From the NCBI RefSeq assembly GCF_048569485.1, contig NW_027442251.1, forward strand, positions 186,001-250,000: a stretch of DNA of 64,000 nucleotides, in the 5' to 3' direction. This DNA is from Anomaloglossus baeobatrachus. Taxonomy: Eukaryota; Chordata; Amphibia; Anura; Aromobatidae. A program made the position numbers and the translations under genes. Under the pieces are notes generated by a model. The model searched no databases. It worked only from the letters and a program-made list of their open reading frames with translations, and was not told the DNA's origin. Of the stretch, positions 11,790 to 21,416 are shown piece after piece. The stretch's first letter is position 1. Every line of letters begins with the position of its first letter.

Positions 11790-11985
11790 TGTAGTTTTAC
11801 TGGGCTGGGATGAGAGAATCCATCGAAGCATGGTGTAGGGATTGTGGTTCCTGTGTGCTAAGAAGAAAGGCTGGCACCAGCCAGAAAGCCCCATTACAGC
11901 CAATAATCAACCGCTAGCCGCTGGAACTCGTTGCTCTAGATCATGTCAAACTCACACCAAGCAGGAATAGATACATTAGCCCACC
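11790..11985 (+). mobile_element. Ty3/Gypsy-2 fossil, integrase zinc-finger region
   Basis: Encodes the YWAGMRES block, the CRDCGSC pair of the HHCC finger and the LELVALDHVKLTPS start of the integrase core of a second Gypsy family related to but diverged from G1. It is a short broken fragment at the right edge of palindrome 3. Confidence 0.7.
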
Positions 11986-12580
11986 ATCCCACCCAAAGAG
12001 CAACTTCTGCTGCGCAGCTGGCTTTCTAGGCAGCAGCGCTATCGTGATGTCAGCGGGGGACATTGTGACAAGCCAGTGTTCCGTCACTTCATGTTGTGCA
12101 CTGTTCAAACGGAAAATACATCAACAGGCAGACTACAGAAAAGCTTACTAACAAAGGTTAGAGAGGGGCTTTCTCAGAGGGCTTTTTACAGTTTGTCTAT
12201 TCCCAATTAGCCGTTTAAGTATGCTTAATGAAAGTACTAATTCTTTCATAGGCCGCCCATTCTTAGTATTTGACGTTCCTTATATTGCGGTATCAGGCTT
12301 CGCAGCAGGTTGCAAAACATTCATCACCCATGACTGTCCCCAATTGGGCTCAGAAGCTAAATGTCTATCATGACCTCTCTTTTTGAAAGTCCAAGAGCAA
12401 GCAAACTCTTCCTCCAGGAGAGGGAGCCAACAGATCACTAAAGACATCATCATTGCTCAAAGAAAACACCGAAAAACAATGGAAGCTTTAATTGGAGTGG
12501 AATCTGATAGACAGCACCTGATGCCAAGTCTGCATCTTCTAACACCTGCAGTCACTGCAGCAGCTGAATCCAATGTGTCC
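11986..12580. other. Single-copy stretch between palindromes, unassigned
   Basis: This is one of the few stretches without a second copy in the window. A reading frame at 12,383-12,652 (89 codons, plus strand) starts here and runs into the U2-flanking block; its product matches nothing I recognise and its composition is not clearly coding. I see no RNA gene or element end. Confidence 0.5.
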
Positions 12581-12847
12581 AAAAGGGATCTATTCTATTC
12601 AATTGCAAATGATCTAGATAAGACTGAGAATAAGATACTGCACGGGACATAGCAGAGTTGGTCAAGTTGAGTGGAGATGAGTTTGCTATTTGGCACAGCT
12701 TTTGCATCAATAAAGCAAGTAAAAGGTGTGAAAGATAAAAAAAAGGGTGAAAGTGTGAAAAGTGAATTGGCCAAATTGAGGTGCATATAAAGTTTTTGCT
12801 TTCTTTCAATTCACTAATGGGGCTCATTTGAATCAGGTGAATTGAGT

Positions 12848-12862
12848 TCTGCTTTTGGAAAC
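12848..12862 (-). promoter_or_regulatory. snRNA 3' box downstream of U2 copy 1
   Basis: On the minus strand this reads GTTTCCAAAAGCAGA. It fits the vertebrate snRNA 3' box consensus GTTTN(0-3)AAARNNAGA exactly and starts about 12 bases after the U2 3' end. Its presence argues that the U2 copies come from a genomic U2 gene and not from a reverse-transcribed RNA. Confidence 0.75.
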
Positions 12863-12874
12863 TGGGTTAAGAAG

Positions 12875-13249
12875 GGGTGCACCGGTCCTGGAGGTACTGC
12901 AATACCAGGTCAATGCGTGGAGTGGACAGAGCAAGATTTTTTCCATCTCCTTGTTCTAAAAATCCATTTAATATATGGTCCCCAGAGAGGGGACGTATCA
13001 GATATTAAACTGATAAGAACAGATTTAATTTTTTTTTTTTTCTGTTTATCAGTAGGACTTCAAAATAACAAAGGTGATCGCCTCCCGTTGCCTGGGAACC
13101 GTCCAGGCACAAGAGGGCTATGTGTCACCAGAAGGCGCACACACTTCCTCAAGGCCGGCAGACGTGCAATCCCAGGCACCTTCCAGTACCGACCAAGGTA
13201 GCGTCCTCCGAAACTACACTTGATCTTAGCCAAAAGGCCGAGAAGCTAT
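12875..13249 (-). pseudogene. U2 snRNA gene split by a 188-bp insert, copy 1
   Basis: The minus strand opens with the U2 5' domain (AGCTTCTCGGCCTTTTGGCT, then AAGATCAAGTGTAGT). After an unrelated 188-bp stretch (13,025-13,212) it resumes with ATCTGTTCTTATCAGTTTAA, the Sm-site region ATTAAATGGATTTTT and the 3' stem-loops ending GGTGCACCC. Without the insert it is about 187 nt, the size of vertebrate U2. The insert falls just after GTGTAGT, the branch-point recognition sequence, so this cannot give normal U2. A PSE-like element (about 13,301-13,311) and the 3' box flank it. An alternative reading is a U2-derived novel RNA. Confidence 0.85.
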
Positions 13250-13300
13250 AACCCGAATTGGTTACGGCCTTGAGTGGCACCCTGGCCTATACCGGACACA

Positions 13301-13311
13301 TCTTAGGGAGA
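13301..13311 (-). promoter_or_regulatory. PSE-like element upstream of U2 copy 1
   Basis: Minus-strand TCTCCCTAAGA lies about 52-62 bases before the U2 start. It resembles the TCTCCNTATG proximal element of Xenopus snRNA genes as I remember it; the match is partial. No clear octamer distal element was found further upstream. Confidence 0.4.
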
Positions 13312-13689
13312 GGGAGACAAACCCACGCCTACAGAAGACATTTTGTCACCCAAGCCAACCCTTGAAAAGGCTGTTTTGCAGAGCAAAAACAAGAAGAATG
13401 ATGCTTTTTGCAGCCGCCGCCCACTGCAATTAATCTGAATAACTCCTCCTCCTCCAAGCACCTCCCCTCCCCCTTGCAGTCTTTCCAATTCATGATACAA
13501 AAAGACGGACGGACAGGACAGGACAGGACAGGCTGCCTGACTTTCCGTCACTGCCACCCTTTGCCATCCTTGCCCGTAGAAAGCCCTTTCATCATCCCCA
13601 AACCCTAATCTTTTCCCTTCCCTTCCCAGCTGCGTCTCACTCCCTTTCATTAGGAAGTGAGCGCAGCCTTTTCTCCGTTCTGCACATGC

Positions 13690-14000
13690 GCGACGTTAAA
13701 CACAAATGCGCAGGCGTGCGTTCCATTAGCCTCACTGCATTCCACTCCCATACAGGAAGTGGGCGCAGCTATTACTACGGTCGCACATAAAAGAACCCAC
13801 GGCCACCACTGCACACAGCTGACTCCACCACAGGACACCCACTTCTACACCAACGCAGGTAAGACAGGATCGGCACCTCTATGCTCCCGTTACAATCAGG
13901 CTCAGTCACCATGTGATAACGCTCTCAACTCTTTAGTTGCAGGCTCCCCTTGCTTCACCTCCACTGGCTGTGCTGCCATTTCCTCTCCCACCTGGAAGGT
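13690..14000 (+). promoter_or_regulatory. Divergent TATA promoter with first exon and short intron, copy 1
   Basis: Pointing away from U2 are ETS-like AGGAAGTG repeats, NRF1-like GCGCAGGCGTGCG and CATGCGCG sites, and a TATA-like CATAAAAG at 13,786-13,793. Next comes a candidate exon ending GCAG with donor GTAAGA at 13,859, and an acceptor TTTAGTTGCAG ending at 13,942, an 84-base intron. The product is unknown; downstream sequence soon becomes Gypsy-2. It may be a host 5' exon captured upstream of the retroelement, or an element promoter. Confidence 0.45.
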
Positions 14001-14139
14001 ATACTTTATTCCACTATTTTCCTGTTTCTCTCTTCCCCCTTTTCCCATAACCTACTTTTATCTGCATTTGTGGGGTATCTATATGCTATTTACATCATAG
14101 TTTTATTCATTAATATGGAAGGGAAGAGTGCCCATGAGA

Positions 14140-14856
14140 GTGTTGAACTGCGGAGAGCAAGAGATTAAGCTGCTCCGATTTGCCAGATACACATGCTATC
14201 CAAACAGCAGCATCCACCATTGCTTCAGCCCACCCATTCAGTGACAGCTCACCAAGTCAGCCAGAGGAGTGGTGTAAGGAATTACACGTAGGCACTGACT
14301 CCACACCTTCACATCACAAGAAGGGGGTCTACAGGCTAGTGCAAGAATACGAGCAAGTCTTCAGCAAACATCCGCTAGACTTTTGAAGAATAAAAGGGGT
14401 CAAACACTACATCCCCACAAGTGCACACCCACCCATCAAAGAGAGATATAAGCCAAAACTACCTGCACATTACCAGTGTACCAAGGACATGTTGAGCAAC
14501 ATGAAGGAGGCTGGGGTTATCCGTGACAGTTGTAGCCTCTGGGCAGCTCCGTTGGTCCTGTTAAAGAAGAAGGACAGCACCACTCCCCTGTATTGAGGAA
14601 TAGCTAGCTGCATTGAGAACTGCAAATTATTTTTCTACCCTTGATCTCACTAGTCGCTATTGGCAAGTGTCCGTTGCTGAGGCAGACCGGGAGAAGACCG
14701 CCTTTGCCACCCCGATGGGTCTCTGCGAGTTCAAAAGCATGCCCTTCGAGCTGTGCAATTTGCCAGGAACCTTCCAGAGGCTGATGGAATGCTGCTTGGG
14801 ACACCGAAACTTTGAAACGGTACTGCTATACCTTTATGATGTTATTGTTTATTCTA
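14140..14856 (+). mobile_element. Ty3/Gypsy-2 fossil (RT region), copy 1
   Basis: A second Gypsy family, clearly homologous to G1 but diverged (KELHVGTDSTPSHHKKGVY against RELHVGTDDTPIHHKEGVY). It covers the region before RT and the RT core including a TANYFSTLDLTS block and a YLYDVIVYS block. It is broken, with several breaks, and is joined at its right end to a LINE scrap. Confidence 0.8.
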
Positions 14857-14968
14857 AAGCAAACAAGATTTTAGGGTGTATAAAAAGGGAGATTAGATCC
14901 GGTGATCCCAACGTATTGTTAACCCTCTATAAATCACTTGTAAGGCCACATCTGGAATATGGGGTAAA
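14857..14968 (+). mobile_element. LINE reverse-transcriptase scrap fused to Gypsy-2
   Basis: Encodes ANKILGCIKREIRSGDPN and LYKSLVRPHLEYG, the same LINE RT neighbourhood as 9,573-9,745 but slightly upstream. It begins directly after the Gypsy-2 YSK block and ends where inverted Gypsy-2 integrase starts. It is non-functional. Confidence 0.7.
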
Positions 14969-15229
14969 GTCCTGAGCAGGTTGATAACCATTGGTTTGAG
15001 CATGGTAGGGTGTAGTGCGCATCTTCCTGCATCGGTAAAAGCTGCAGAAGTCCTTGAAGATTTCCGCTTCAAAGGCAGTGCCTTGATCTGTGAGGACTCT
15101 CTCTGAGTAGCCATGAGGTCTGCATAAGTGTGCTTGGAAGACCTTCGCTGCAGTATGGGCCATTAGATCTTTGACTTGTACCACAACCATAAATCTCGAG
15201 TAGTTGTCTACCATCGTAAGTGCATACGT
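14966..15229 (-). mobile_element. Ty3/Gypsy-2 fossil, integrase core, copy 1
   Basis: The minus strand encodes the TYALTMVDNYSRF, VLTDQGTAFEAEIF and TTPYHAQTNG blocks of a Ty3/Gypsy integrase core. It is a broken fragment, joined at its 5' side directly to a SET-domain exon. Other copies are at 23,168-23,431, 53,508-53,772 and 56,706-56,879. Confidence 0.8.
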
Positions 15230-15505
15230 GAGCTCGCCTCGATATTCTGCAACAAAACTCCCTTTTTCGATTTCAGTTTCAGCAAACACTCCTCTTCCTG
15301 TAGAAAATATTTATCATTACCTAAGACAGTCATTCTAATGCATGACAATATTAAGGCAATTTAGTTAAAACTTGTTTTAACTCACCTTTAAGGGGATTGA
15401 TGTATTTCATGGTCAATCCAGGTTTGTCAGTGATGGCACTGACATAATGTATGGCGTCTTTTTCGGGCGTTATCCTTTGCCTTTTCATTGTGAAAATCCA
15501 GTTGC
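15230..15505 (-). pseudogene. KMT5A-like SET-domain exon pair, copy 1
   Basis: Two exons on the minus strand: 15,386-15,505 and 15,230-15,297, with an 88-base intron that keeps a GTGAGT donor and TTTCTACAG acceptor. Both boundaries are phase 1, and the splice yields a continuous GRGVFAETEIEKG then EYRGEL, the start of a SET domain as in KMT5A (SETD8)-type lysine methyltransferases; the GxG segment binds S-adenosylmethionine. The rest of the SET domain (NHS and catalytic tyrosine region) is absent because the second exon runs straight into Gypsy integrase. A host-derived fragment, not a working enzyme. Confidence 0.7.
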
Positions 15506-15559
15506 CTATATCAAAGCAAATTCTACTACTTGTAAAGTATGCAGAAAATGAAATGTAGA

Positions 15560-16985
15560 ACATATAACATCAACTGCTTAGGAACGCATCATAGGTTAGT
15601 ACTTAAAAGGATATTGTCATGTTCTAGTCATAATGCAAGCTGGACATTTTTCATGTTACCCTGTAATCGCCGGCCTGTTCTAATGCTCACAAGCCAAGAT
15701 ATAGGCTCAGCTGCTAAGGCTTCCCTCTGCCTTCTGAATGAAACTTGAATATGTCTGGCTCACTGTGTATATAGCAGGTGCTCAGAAAAAATAAGAGTCA
15801 ATTCAATAGAAATAGCTCTGGCACACTATAGTGATCAATAACGTAAGAAAAGAACTCTTGGAATGCTGAAAATTCTTTATTTGTGCAAAAGGATAATTCA
15901 TCCAACGTTTCGACCTTGTTTTTAGGTCTTTATCAAGGATAAAGTTATCTAAGATCATAAAGGGTTACAAAACCATATAAACACGTAATTAGTACATAGT
16001 ACAACATAACAGTACAATATATTGCTACTTGAGAGTACAATGGGTCAAATGACCATGATGCACATACAAAAAATTTTTCCAAAGCCATAGTGAAAACATT
16101 TGTACTGAGGAAAGAAAATTTCCACATGACCTATCTGGAGAAACATTCTGGATCAAACAACCAAAAATAGTCAAGCAGGTAAATACACACCTATATGGAT
16201 AACAGGATGATATGTGTTCAATTGTATAGCGTCATTGCCATTAAGGTACAAATGGAAAACTTGCAATCCTATATAGTGAAGGAAATGAACACATATCATA
16301 TCAAAGAACACAGGAACATGGGTGTGAGAAAAACCTCAATGTTTATACTTTGTTCTTTATAATGGTGTGAACATGTATATGTCTCAGTACCTTATGCACT
16401 TGAGAATTCTAGTGAGTAGATGATGAAAGCCTATTTCAGAACTGGAATCGGTAAATAATTGTAGGTGGAATCTAAATGAAAAGATGGTACAAGTGTTATC
16501 ATGACACGTGGGCTATAACACAATGGACCGTGTGACAAAGAAGAAAGGAGAGAAAGAAGAGGAAGAAAATGCAACTACCTGTAACATTACGTGATAGTCA
16601 CTGGTAAGTATCACTTGACAATTCAAGTGAAAAAGGATTCCTTTATTAAAGGGTTCTCAGTCGCCTCAGGATCATGAAATACTAGGGTAAATGATATGAG
16701 AATGGGTAAGAAGCACCACTAAAGGAAATATGAGATGCAGGACATATATCTATAAACCCCTGAACTACATGATAGAAATAAAAAGAAGAAAAAAGAAAAA
16801 AAAGAAGAAAGAAGAAGAACACATAGAATGCGGAAAGAGAATGGGTACAACTACCTGAGTTACTGCAGGGAGGCCCCTGGTTGGTATTGTGAGGGTTAGT
16901 GGAATTCCTTCACTGAAGGGTTCTCAGTTGCCTCAGGTTCGTGAAAAATGCTATAGACAAATAATGCCCGGAGAAAAGGGGTTCA
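15560..16985 (-). mobile_element. PLE-A terminal region, copy 1
   Basis: Non-coding sequence on the minus strand with the signature of a PLE pseudo-LTR: a hammerhead-like core (15,908-15,936) followed by an AATAAAG stretch. The distal part (about 16,560-16,985) contains two diverged tandem copies of about 250 bp, recognisable by GGGTTCTCAG(T/C)(C/T)GCCTCAGG. No RT or endonuclease reading frame is seen. The same sequence is inverted at 21,417-22,820 and repeated at 54,110-55,190 and 57,210-58,635. Exact element ends are not defined. Confidence 0.55.
15908..15936 (-). ncRNA. Hammerhead-like ribozyme core, PLE-A copy 1
   Basis: Minus-strand TTGATAA, a GACC...GGTC stem with a short loop, then GAAAC. 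This is the order of the hammerhead catalytic core (CUGANGA, stem II, GAAA) but with two departures in the first box, so it is probably inactive or weak. Confidence 0.4.
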
Positions 16986-16986
16986 T

Positions 16987-17339
16987 ATACAGCGAATAAT
17001 GGTAATACAAGGTACATGTGTCACATGTAATAGTATATATATATATATTGTACTAAGCTCTACACCAGAAATAGAAAGTAGTCCCTCTGCCTTCTGTCTA
17101 GGTGCCCTGAGTTATGTCCTGTAAACTGTCACAGCGACCCAGACACACATGTGTAGTAGGGGAATATCCCTGCTGAGATGCCAGTGCTAGAGCACTCGTT
17201 TGCTGTGGAGTTGAACGCTATGTGAGCAGTTCTTACCTTCAATGAGCAGAAGTCTCTTTTTTCAGATTTCAATATCTCTGTGGGTATCTGGCAGAAATAT
17301 GGAATACTCTTTACTGCTAAGACCCTGTACACCACTCCC
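16987..17339 (+). repeat. Block A start, second copy
   Basis: Direct copy of 1-356, including the TA microsatellite, and the continuation of PLE-A to its left. It shows that block A at the left edge of the window is cut from a longer unit that includes PLE-A. Confidence 0.8.
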
Positions 17340-17917
17340 ACTAAAGGGGGCTTTACACGCTGCGACATCGCTAATGCGGAGTCGTTGGGGTCACGGAATT
17401 TGTGACGCACATCCGGCCGCATTAGCGATGTTGCTGCGTGTGACACCGATGAGCGATTTTGCATCGTTGCAAAAACGTGCAAAATCGCTCATCGGTGACA
17501 TGGGTCTCCATTCTCGATTATCGTTACTGCAGCAGTAACGATGTAGTTCGTCGCTCCTGCGGCAGCACACATCGCTCCGTGTGACACCGCAGAAACGAGG
17601 AACCTCTCCTTACCTGCCTCCCAGCCGCTATGAGGAAGGAAGGAGGTGGGCGGGATGTTCCGGCCACTCATCTCCGCCCCTTCGCTGCTATTGGGCGGTC
17701 GCTCAGTGACGTCGCTGTGACGCCGCACGGACCGCCCCCTTAGAAAGGAGGCGGTTCGCCGGTCACAGCGACGTCGCCGGGCAGGTAAGTATGTGTGACG
17801 GGTCTGGTCGGTGTTGTGCAGCATGGGCAGCGATTTGCCCGTGTCACGCAACAGATGGGGGCGGGTATCCACACTAGCGATATCGGGACCGATATCGCAG
17901 TGTGTAAAGTAGCCTTT
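17340..17917 (+). mobile_element. MITE, copy 2
   Basis: Same element as 357-937. Its right end coincides with the start of the inner part of palindrome 1, so the flank there differs from copies 1 and 4. Confidence 0.7.
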
Positions 17918-18345
17918 AATAAACTGTGTAAAGGATTTTAAGTAAAAATCCACAATAAACCAGCGCTAGATGGGTTTTTATAATTTTATTAATAGACCAC
18001 AAATAAAAAAATTTTTGCTATCCTTGTTTCAAGACAGAGTATTTGATAATATACAATACACTGATTATTACTAAAACCAAGGACCACATAAAACAAGGAC
18101 CACATAAAATAAAAAATGAAAGTAATGAGAATAAAATTCTTTTGTATAACCAATTAACTTCGAGGTGATACAATATTCACATTGATTTAGTTTTACCAGT
18201 CTAATGTAATGCCCCGGCCGGTGGCATATATTTTGTTTGGTTAATAATTTAGACTTATACAATGAAAGATGTACTATACCACCCCTGGCTAACTTACAAG
18301 TTTTAAGTTGTACAATATAAGTTTGCGACGTTATATTCGCCCCCA
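17918..18345 (+). repeat. Inner arm of palindrome 1, left
   Basis: Pairs as an inverted repeat with about 20,065-20,479. It is AT-rich and carries a long AAACAAGGACCACATAAA-type duplication near 18,075-18,108. No gene is seen; the small frame at 18,071-18,262 is not supported. Confidence 0.7.
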
Positions 18346-18639
18346 GGGCCTGGGGGAATAAACCTCACAACAACTTGACCGCAAAAAACACCCCGGATTT
18401 CTCCGTTGATTAGGCTGGAACCGCTATGTACAGGATTGACCTGTTAGACTTCCAGAGCGGACGTTTTGAGGCCAGTGGCCGCGACTAGTGCTGGCTCTGG
18501 GGGAGATGTATGGTTACCGACATCCCTCTTTACAGAGCCTTTATAACACTTCACAAGGCCACAAACCAGCCGGTCCCGTATTCTCCCAAATGTACTTTCG
18601 AAATCAAGCAGTACGAAGCCACTGAAAGCACCAAGATGT

Positions 18640-18960
18640 TGGCTGCGGACAACAATAAGATCAGCGGTAACTACTCAGCCTCTCCAGCGGGCAGTCCAGA
18701 CCGTATCCAGTGTCAGCTGACTGATTCCACACAGGAGGAAGTTGCTTGGCAGGTTAGCACCACACAAGGCTCCGATCCGCTTCCAAACGAGCAATGCAGA
18801 ACCGCTGGAGGTACCAATGTATCCTGGTTGCAGACAAAGGAAATGTCAGCGGTAACCTCTCAACCTCTCCAGCAGGCAATCCGTACCGTGTCCAGTGGAA
18901 GCCGGTTGATTCCACACGAGGGAGAGATTACTTGGCAGGTTATCACCGCACAGGTGAGGT
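18640..18960 (+). repeat. Two imperfect tandem units of about 180 bp in PLE-B
   Basis: Two units share GGTAAC..CTC..CCTCTCCAGC, GATTCCACAC and TTGGCAGGTTA motifs about 180 bases apart. A reading frame (18,510-18,962, plus strand) spans them but has no recognisable product and is likely chance. Confidence 0.6.
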
Positions 18961-18991
18961 AGGCAAAAACAGAGTCCTGATCCGACGCGCG

Positions 18992-19023
18992 TTTCGGGGG
19001 CGTGTAACGGCCCCCTTCCTCAA
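18992..19023 (-). ncRNA. Hammerhead ribozyme core of PLE-B
   Basis: Minus strand: TTGAGGA, a strong stem II of GGGGGC paired with GCCCCC around a short loop, then GAAACGCGCGTC. The GAAAC box, the minimal stem III and the GTC cleavage triplet fit the short type I hammerheads known from Penelope-like elements. The first box has U for C at its first position, so activity is uncertain. Confidence 0.55.
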
Positions 19024-19440
19024 GGATAACTCAGCTGTTGCCTAGAGCACTATTTATGCATACATTTAATTGGTTATAATTTGCATAAAATTAAACAATG
19101 TTTAAATTCAACCAACATTCAATGACCACTACATATATCAATTTGTGAAAGACCGTTCATAATAGCCATATAATATAATTATGTGCAAAGGTTTTTCTAA
19201 AGGTTTTTCTAAAAAGACCTATATATAGCCTTGCTTGTATCATCATATACTGGGAAGACAATGTGTATATATGCATATGCTTTTTTACAACAATAAATTT
19301 AACAAAAGGACATCATAAAGGTGTAATATAAATTTGCTATAATATGAAAAGCCCCTTATATCTACATCAACCTTGGGCAAGTGAAGCACCAATTTTAATA
19401 TATATTATGCATATATACACATATATCTCCATGACAATCG

Positions 19441-19466
19441 CTTTTTTTTTTTTTTTTTTTTTTTTC
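19441..19466 (+). repeat. Poly-T tract
   Basis: A run of about 25 T, equivalent to poly-A on the PLE-B strand, downstream of its endonuclease frame. Confidence 0.9.
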
Positions 19467-19521
19467 CTTCTCTCCGTATTATTATCAGTACCTATTACTC
19501 CTCTACCTATAAAAATATAAA

Positions 19522-20025
19522 TTAATTAAAAGCAAACAGTTCTATATCATTATTGAGTCCATATGGTTTCAAGGTGTTCAATTCAAAAATCCATTGGCTT
19601 TCTGCTCGTGACATTTTTTTAATGAAATCGCCACCTCTCCAATCCTTAGTTATTTTTTGTACGCCCCATACTTGGGATCCTTTAAAGGACCCTCCATGTT
19701 TTAACACATAATGTCTGGATAGGGGGTGCTTAGTACATTTATTTTTAACACTTCTAATGTGCTCACCCACCCTTTTCCATAGGGGTCTAATAGTTCTCCC
19801 AATGTATTTTTTCTGACAGGGACATTGAATGCAATATACTACTCCCTTTGATTGACATGTAATAAATTCTCTAATCATGACTTCTGACTGCCCCTGTAAG
19901 AAGGATTTCCGTGAAATATTTTTTGTATTCTTACATACTATACAGCTTTTGCATGGAAAAAAACCTTTCAGGCCAAATAATCCTCCCTTATTAGGTGCTG
20001 TAAGATTACGTATGGTGGGTGCCAC
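19522..20025 (-). CDS. PLE GIY-YIG endonuclease domain (truncated element)
   Basis: An open frame of 167 codons. It contains a Cys-rich linker CKSCIVCKNT, then GVVYCIQCPCQKKYIGRT, which is the GIY-YIG motif of Penelope-like retroelements, RPLWKRVGEH, HPLSRHYVLKHGG, and the end block RAESQWIFELNTLKPYGLNND. In PLEs this domain follows the reverse transcriptase and nicks target DNA. Here the RT is absent upstream and the annotated ATG is only an internal methionine, so this is the C-terminal domain of a truncated element and not a free-standing gene. It is open and well conserved, which suggests a young insertion. It is only distantly similar to the PLE end fragments at 2,167-2,511. Confidence 0.8.
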   Translation of the reverse strand: MAPTIRNLTAPNKGGLFGLKGFFPCKSCIVCKNTKNISRKSFLQGQSEVMIREFITCQSKGVVYCIQCPCQKKYIGRTIRPLWKRVGEHIRSVKNKCTKHPLSRHYVLKHGGSFKGSQVWGVQKITKDWRGGDFIKKMSRAESQWIFELNTLKPYGLNNDIELFAFN

Positions 20026-20064
20026 TAAATTGCCAATATTGTTTGCCTTCCTATATATGAATAT

Positions 20065-20479
20065 AACGTCGCAAACTTATATTGTACAACTTAAAACTTG
20101 TAAGTTAGCCAGGGGTGGTATAGTACATCTTTCATTGTATAAGTCTAAATTATTAACCAAACAAAATATATGCCACCGGCCGGGGCATTACATTAGACTG
20201 GTAAAACTAAATCAATGTGAATATTGTATCACCTCGAAGTTAATTGGTTATACAAAAGAATTTTATTCTCATTACTTTCATTTTTTATTTTATGTGGTCC
20301 TTGTTTTATGTGGTCCTTGGTTTTAGTAATAATCAGTGTATTGTATATTATCAAATACTCTGTCTTGAAACAAGGATAGCAAAAAATTTTTTATTTGTGG
20401 TCTATTAATAAAATTATAAAAACCCATCTAGCGCTGGTTTATTGTGGATTTTTACTTAAAATCCTTTACACAGTTTATT
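20065..20479 (-). repeat. Inner arm of palindrome 1, right
   Basis: Inverted copy of 17,918-18,345; no gene is seen. Confidence 0.7.
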
Positions 20480-21057
20480 AAAGGCTACTTTACACACTGC
20501 GATATCGGTCCCGATATCGCTAGTGTGGATACCCGCCCCCATCTGTTGCGCGACACGGGCAAATCGCTGCCCATGCTGCACAACACCGACCAGACCCGTC
20601 ACACATACTTACCTGCCCGGCGACGTCGCTGTGACCGGCGAACCGCCTCCTTTCTAAGGGGGCGGTCCGTGCGGCGTCACAGCGACGTCACTGAGCGACC
20701 GCCCAATAGCAGCGGAGGGGCGGAGATGAGTGGCCGGAACATCCCGCCCACCTCCTTCCTTCCTCATAGCGGCTGGGAGGCAGGTAAGGAGAGGTTCCTC
20801 GTTTCTGCGGTGTCACACGGAGCGATGTGTGCTGCCGCAGGAGCGACGAACTACATCGTTACTGCTGCAGTAACGATAATCGAGAATGGAGACCCATGTC
20901 ACCGATGAGCGATTTTGCACGTTTTTGCAGCGATGCAAAATCGCTCATCGGTGTCACACGCAGCAACATCGCTAATGCGGCCGGATGTGCGTCACAAATT
21001 CCGTGACCCCAACGACTCCGCATTAGCGATGTCGCAGCGTGTAAAGCCCCCTTTAGT
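20480..21057 (-). mobile_element. MITE, copy 3 (inverted)
   Basis: Inverted copy of 17,340-17,917 in the right arm of palindrome 1. It has one visible difference in the central hairpin: GCAGCGATGCA where the others have the complement of GCATCGTTGCA. Confidence 0.7.
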
Positions 21058-21416
21058 GGGAGTGGTGTACAGGGTCTTAGCAGTAAAGAGTATTCCATAT
21101 TTCTGCCAGATACCCACAGAGATATTGAAATCTGAAAAAAGAGACTTCTGCTCATTGAAGGTAAGAACTGCTCACATAGCGTTCAACTCCACAGCAAACG
21201 AGTGCTCTAGCACTGGCATCTCAGCAGGGATATTCCCCTACTACACATGTGTGTCTGGGTCCCTGTGACAGTTTACAGGACATAACTCAGGGCACCTAGA
21301 CAGAAGGCAGAGGGACTACTTTCTATTTCTGGTGTAGAGCTTAGTACAATATATATATATATACTATTACATGTGACACATGTACCTTGTATTACCATTA
21401 TTCGCTGTATATGAAC

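Larger units (their letters stand above)
9785..11880. repeat. Palindrome 3 (inverted repeat with PLE ends and Gypsy-2 edges)
   Basis: About 9,785-10,500 is the inverted copy of about 11,140-11,880. The outer parts of both arms are Gypsy-2 integrase sequence facing outward; the inner parts are the PLE-related stretch of block A (about 2,160-2,790). The left side continues unpaired as an inverted copy of block A to about 11,085. A short novel stretch (about 11,085-11,165) precedes the right arm. Each arm also carries the smaller inverted repeat described at 2,167-2,511, so the locus is a palindrome of palindromes. Confidence 0.75.
18346..20064 (-). mobile_element. PLE-B, 5'-truncated Penelope-like element at the centre of palindrome 1
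   Basis: Minus-strand order: endonuclease reading frame (20,025-19,522), a non-coding 3' region with a long poly-T run on the plus strand (19,441-19,466), a hammerhead core (19,023-18,992), then two imperfect tandem units of about 180 bp (about 18,640-18,960). RT is not present, so the copy is truncated, as is usual for PLEs. It occupies nearly all of the spacer between the two arms. Confidence 0.7.

Noticed and set aside
12842-13201. 119-codon frame over the U2 copy (also at 25,223 and 51,352)
   Set aside because: It is antisense to the U2 snRNA and its insert; the RNA identity explains the sequence conservation.
18510-18962. 150-codon frame on the plus strand in PLE-B
   Set aside because: It spans two tandem non-coding units and is antisense to the PLE; no domain is recognisable.
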